A DNA stretch of 64,000 nt from Flavobacteriales bacterium (GTDB lineage: Bacteria > Bacteroidota > Bacteroidia > Flavobacteriales_F > PHOS-HE28): the NCBI GenBank assembly GCA_016703105.1, contig JADJCS010000017.1, positions 62,001-126,000 of the forward strand. The letters run 5' to 3'. Shown here in pieces: positions 62,510 to 64,000 of the stretch. Every line of letters begins with the position of its first letter. The stretch's first letter is position 1. The position numbers and the translations under genes are program-made. The notes beneath the pieces were generated by a model. It saw only the letters and a list, made by a program, of their open reading frames with translations. It searched no databases and was not told where the DNA came from.

Positions 62510-63388
62510 CTATTGCTTCAACCAGCGAGCGGTCCGCGTTCCATCGACCCGGACGAGGTAGATCCCCTTCTCAAGGGATCCCGTGTTCACCGTCATTTTG
62601 CCGGCCGATCGCTCGGAAAGCATGCATTGCCCCAAGGCGTCGAAGACGTCGATCATATGTGCGCCTGGCGGCAGTTCGAGGGTGAAATGATCAGTGCCGG
62701 GGTTGGGGAGGATGACGATGGGAGCGGCGGGGGGTTCTTGGACAGAGAGCAAGAAGTCGCAGCCCGATCCGGTGGTGTAGCTGATGGAACTATCGTTGTA
62801 ACACACGAGTTCCCAGAATCCGGATGCTGTTCCGCACGACAATGGGAAGTTGAAGGGTGTCCAGTAGCCGAGTCGTTCGGTGATCTGACCTCCCCAATCG
62901 GGCGGCCAGTTCCCTTCACATACTTGCACCACGTTCAATTGCCGCAAGGGCATGCCGTCAATAACCACGGTGGCCGTGTCCTGCACTTCGATCCACTCCG
63001 TTGGGTTGCCCGGAACGATGTGGAGGTGTGGCGCCTGCCAGCGATCGCCCGGCAATGCTGAAAACCAGAATAAGGTGTCCCAGGTGAGCGAGTCGATGGA
63101 CCACACGGAAACCACGTCCGCAGTGGAGGATGTGACCATGCCAGTGGCGACCTCAGAATTCTGGATAACCGTGTCACCCCAATTCACGAAGAAGGTCTCC
63201 GCCCCCAGACGTTGTCCGGGGATCCCGCCAAGCACCGTGTCGCCGGCATAGTAAACCCGTGAATTGCCGCTCATGGGCAAGTTAAAATCCGGTTTCATGA
63301 TCCATTCAGCCCCCGGTGGGCACCAGATCTGAGCCTTCACGGCAGGCAAGCCCGCCAGCATGATCAGGAAGCAGAACGTGCCGCGCAT
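62510..63388 (-). CDS. Secreted protein with T9SS type A sorting domain
   Basis: 292 residues from the ATG at 63388, which opens a signal peptide (MRGTFCFLIMLAGLPAVKAQ); the longer frame upstream is not conserved-looking. About 200 residues of unrecognised beta-rich sequence (VYYAGDTVLGGIPGQRL, VVSVWSIDSLTWDTLFWF, CYNDSSISYTTGSGC) precede the sorting domain VILPNPGTDHFTLEL... to TARWLKQ. Such proteins are typical T9SS cargo released or anchored at the surface. A box TACCTTCA lies 7 bases upstream of the ATG. Confidence 0.8.
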   Translation of the reverse strand: MRGTFCFLIMLAGLPAVKAQIWCPPGAEWIMKPDFNLPMSGNSRVYYAGDTVLGGIPGQRLGAETFFVNWGDTVIQNSEVATGMVTSSTADVVSVWSIDSLTWDTLFWFSALPGDRWQAPHLHIVPGNPTEWIEVQDTATVVIDGMPLRQLNVVQVCEGNWPPDWGGQITERLGYWTPFNFPLSCGTASGFWELVCYNDSSISYTTGSGCDFLLSVQEPPAAPIVILPNPGTDHFTLELPPGAHMIDVFDALGQCMLSERSAGKMTVNTGSLEKGIYLVRVDGTRTARWLKQ

Positions 63389-63471
63389 CGTAGGTTGAAG
63401 GTAGGGGTCATGGGATAGACATGGATCCAAGGTGCAACGCTGCTTTTCCCCCCGCGTAGCTAAGACGCCTT

Positions 63472-64000
63472 CTACTCGCGCACCCAAACCACCGGCGAGG
63501 AATGTTCCCCGGAAGGCAACTGGACGTGCGATCCATACACCCCACGAGAGAGGCTCGATACGTCGATGGTAGTGCGCGGAGCTTCCAAGTGAACACGCGA
63601 TACTTCCCGGCCCGTGGCATCGTGCATCACCAGGAGCGATCCGGGTTCGACCTGAGGCCAGAGCACGTCCACGAAGCTCGATCCCGGGTTCGGCACCATT
63701 CGCACTTCGCCGACGGTAGAGCTGAACTGAACGGTTCGCACGGGTGAATAAGCATGGTCACCGTTGTGGTCCACTTGGCGCAAGCGGTAGTAGTTGATGC
63801 CGTGATGTGGATGCGGATCGAGGAAGGTATAATACAGCGTTTGCAAGCTGTTCCCTGCGCCGGGCATGGTTCCGATATGTTCGAAGTGCTCGCCATCCAA
63901 GGCCCGTTCGATCTCGAAGCGGTCGTTGTCGATCTCCGTGGCGGTGGTCCAATCCACGTTCACGCCTCCGGTCACCGCATAGGCTTGCAGACTGAGCAGT
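63472..64000 (-). CDS. C-terminal part of a T9SS-exported surface protein (5' partial)
   Basis: The frame is open from the right edge of the window; the first visible codons read LLSLQAYAVTGGVNVDWTTA, so the GTG at 63975 is not the real start. About 175 residues remain: a fibronectin-like linker (TATEIDNDRFEIERALDG; LYYTFLDPHPHHGINYYRL), shared with the other surface proteins, then a T9SS type A sorting domain beginning MVPNPGSSFVDVLWPQ and ending VVWVRE. The rest of the protein lies beyond the window. Confidence 0.85.
   Translation of the reverse strand, partial: LLSLQAYAVTGGVNVDWTTATEIDNDRFEIERALDGEHFEHIGTMPGAGNSLQTLYYTFLDPHPHHGINYYRLRQVDHNGDHAYSPVRTVQFSSTVGEVRMVPNPGSSFVDVLWPQVEPGSLLVMHDATGREVSRVHLEAPRTTIDVSSLSRGVYGSHVQLPSGEHSSPVVWVRE

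Noticed and set aside
60724..62685. 653-residue open frame antisense to acs
   Set aside because: A His/Asp-rich shadow typical of high-GC codon patterns; acs is unmistakable on the other strand.

Overview
The window is about 64 kb of a high-GC, densely coded bacterial chromosome, and everything recognisable in it points to the phylum Bacteroidota, most likely a GC-rich member of the order Flavobacteriales. The main clues are many secreted proteins ending in type IX secretion system (T9SS) sorting domains (types A and B), the T9SS-associated gene porT next to ubiE, the Bacteroidota lipoprotein TamL, a short Bacteroidota-type primary sigma factor, and promoter boxes close to the Bacteroidota consensus TTG/TAnnTTTG. 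No tRNA, rRNA, CRISPR array, insertion sequence or prophage was recognised, and no gene-free stretch exceeds 300 bases.

Layout. 1-3.6 kb: the 3' part of a huge tandem-repeat surface protein, interrupted at 236-702 by a poly-G stretch that looks like an assembly or base-calling artefact. 3.7-10.6 kb (minus strand): a giant repeat protein with a type B sorting domain, pfkA, a BNR-like T9SS protein and a small exported protein. 10.7-14.8 kb (plus strand): a probable metal-uptake set (His/Cys-rich small protein, TonB-dependent receptor, lipoprotein) and an L,D-transpeptidase. 14.8-30 kb (minus strand): a PPC-domain gene broken by a stop codon, purE, purK, an outer-membrane barrel, a pappalysin-like T9SS protease, a methyltransferase, rpe, rpoD, pnp, rpsO, accD, class I aldolase and tamL. 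29.9-37.5 kb: an rRNA/tRNA methyltransferase divergent from tamL, a five-gene run aminotransferase-rfaE1-ubiE-porT-FAD oxidoreductase, a membrane-anchored conserved protein and meaB.

38.3-52.3 kb is a surface-protein island read entirely on the minus strand. It holds three tandem paralogues of a tail-fibre-like protein, followed upstream by three tandem pairs, each made of a small secreted protein with a predicted beta-alpha-beta-beta-alpha-beta domain and a large T9SS-exported adhesin-like protein. The pairing is tight (stop/start overlaps), and I regard it as the best candidate for an undescribed system. Four of the large genes in this island carry one single-base frameshift each; all other large genes in the window read through.

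52.4-64 kb returns to housekeeping: an aminotransferase, a DUF1573 protein, valS, an exopolyphosphatase that seems to start at ATC, a PagL-like lipid A deacylase, a DUF2807 lipoprotein, two small genes, acs and two more T9SS substrates. A recurring box TAnnTT(T/C)G lies only 0-10 bases before many start codons, which suggests leaderless or near-leaderless mRNAs. Functions are assigned from motifs and family knowledge only; no database search was run.
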